Positions 63,979 to 64,000 of a DNA stretch of 64,000 nt are shown here, piece after piece (position 1 is the stretch's first letter; every line of letters begins with the position of its first letter). This DNA is from Pseudomonas sp. Au-Pse12 (GTDB taxonomy: Bacteria > Pseudomonadota > Gammaproteobacteria > Pseudomonadales > Pseudomonadaceae). The stretch covers positions 590,635-654,634 of the forward strand of contig NZ_JAJTTH010000004.1 of NCBI RefSeq assembly GCF_021341665.1. Direction: 5' to 3'. A program made the translations under genes and the position numbers. Under the pieces are notes generated by a model, which worked only from the letters and a program-made list of their open reading frames with translations, searched no databases and was not told the DNA's origin.

Positions 63979-64000
63979 TTCGCAGCCTGCGGCAGCGGCT
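63979..64000. repeat. GCTGCCG-class REP running into the window edge
   Basis: TTCGCAGCCTGCGGCAGCGG and two more bases are identical to the start of the repeat at 19419-19443 and lie inverted to the copy at 63789-63812, with the yceI terminator between. Confidence 0.85.

Overview
The window is a high-GC bacterial chromosome segment that fits the Pseudomonas fluorescens group (P. protegens / P. chlororaphis / P. fluorescens type). The grounds are conserved pseudomonad gene orders (ftsYEX-rpoH, yggS-proC-yggT, metXW-rdgB-hemW, ruvX-pyrR-pyrB-pyrC', tonB-gshB-pilGHIJ-chpA), protein sequences I recognise from memory, and several classes of pseudomonad REP palindromes between genes. No database search was run, so family names rest on visible motifs, length and context.

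Layout. 1-5 kb: M16 peptidases, then divergent ftsY-ftsE-ftsX and rpoH. 6-9.2 kb: mtgA (minus), a DUF423 protein, thiS, thiG, trmB. 9.2-16.8 kb: a long minus-strand series yggS-proC-yggT-DUF167-metX-metW-DUF4426-rdgB-hemW-DUF3392-kptA. 17-19.4 kb: pilT, an NlpC/P60 hydrolase and a TM2-domain protein. 19.4-25.5 kb: pyrimidine genes (pyrC'-pyrB-pyrR) with ruvX and yqgE, a TonB protein and gshB. 25.7-35.7 kb: the Pil-Chp chemosensory operon (pilG, pilH, pilI, pilJ, chpA, chpC), which lacks pilK and chpB.

36.3-46.5 kb is the accessory part. It is an orphan type VI secretion module: hcp, vgrG, a DUF4123 adaptor, a 1272-residue MIX-motif effector with C-terminal membrane segments, two tandem duplicated membrane proteins and a small two-helix membrane protein, the last three being candidate immunity proteins. 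Its upstream region has a near-consensus sigma-54 promoter, inverted repeats, three GCGCAA-N4-TTGCGC-type palindromes and two DnaA-box-like sequences. At 46.5-46.9 kb a small minus-strand gene has a 165-nt leader that can fold into a three-way junction whose long helix pairs fully only as minus-strand RNA. This leader and the effector/immunity cassette are the best candidates for undescribed biology here.

47.2-55.5 kb: a complete malonate decarboxylase operon (mdcABCDEGH-madLM) with its LysR regulator. 55.6-60 kb: a TrhA/hemolysin-III protein and a LysR-controlled set (DadA-like oxidase, RidA, periplasmic binding protein) with a 5 x 15 bp tandem repeat in the promoter. 60-64 kb: rsmE, bioA, cytochrome b561 and a YceI protein.

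Most of the window is housekeeping. REP-type palindromes sit at many gene ends, and in two places the TGTAG end of a REP supplies the stop codon of the adjacent gene.
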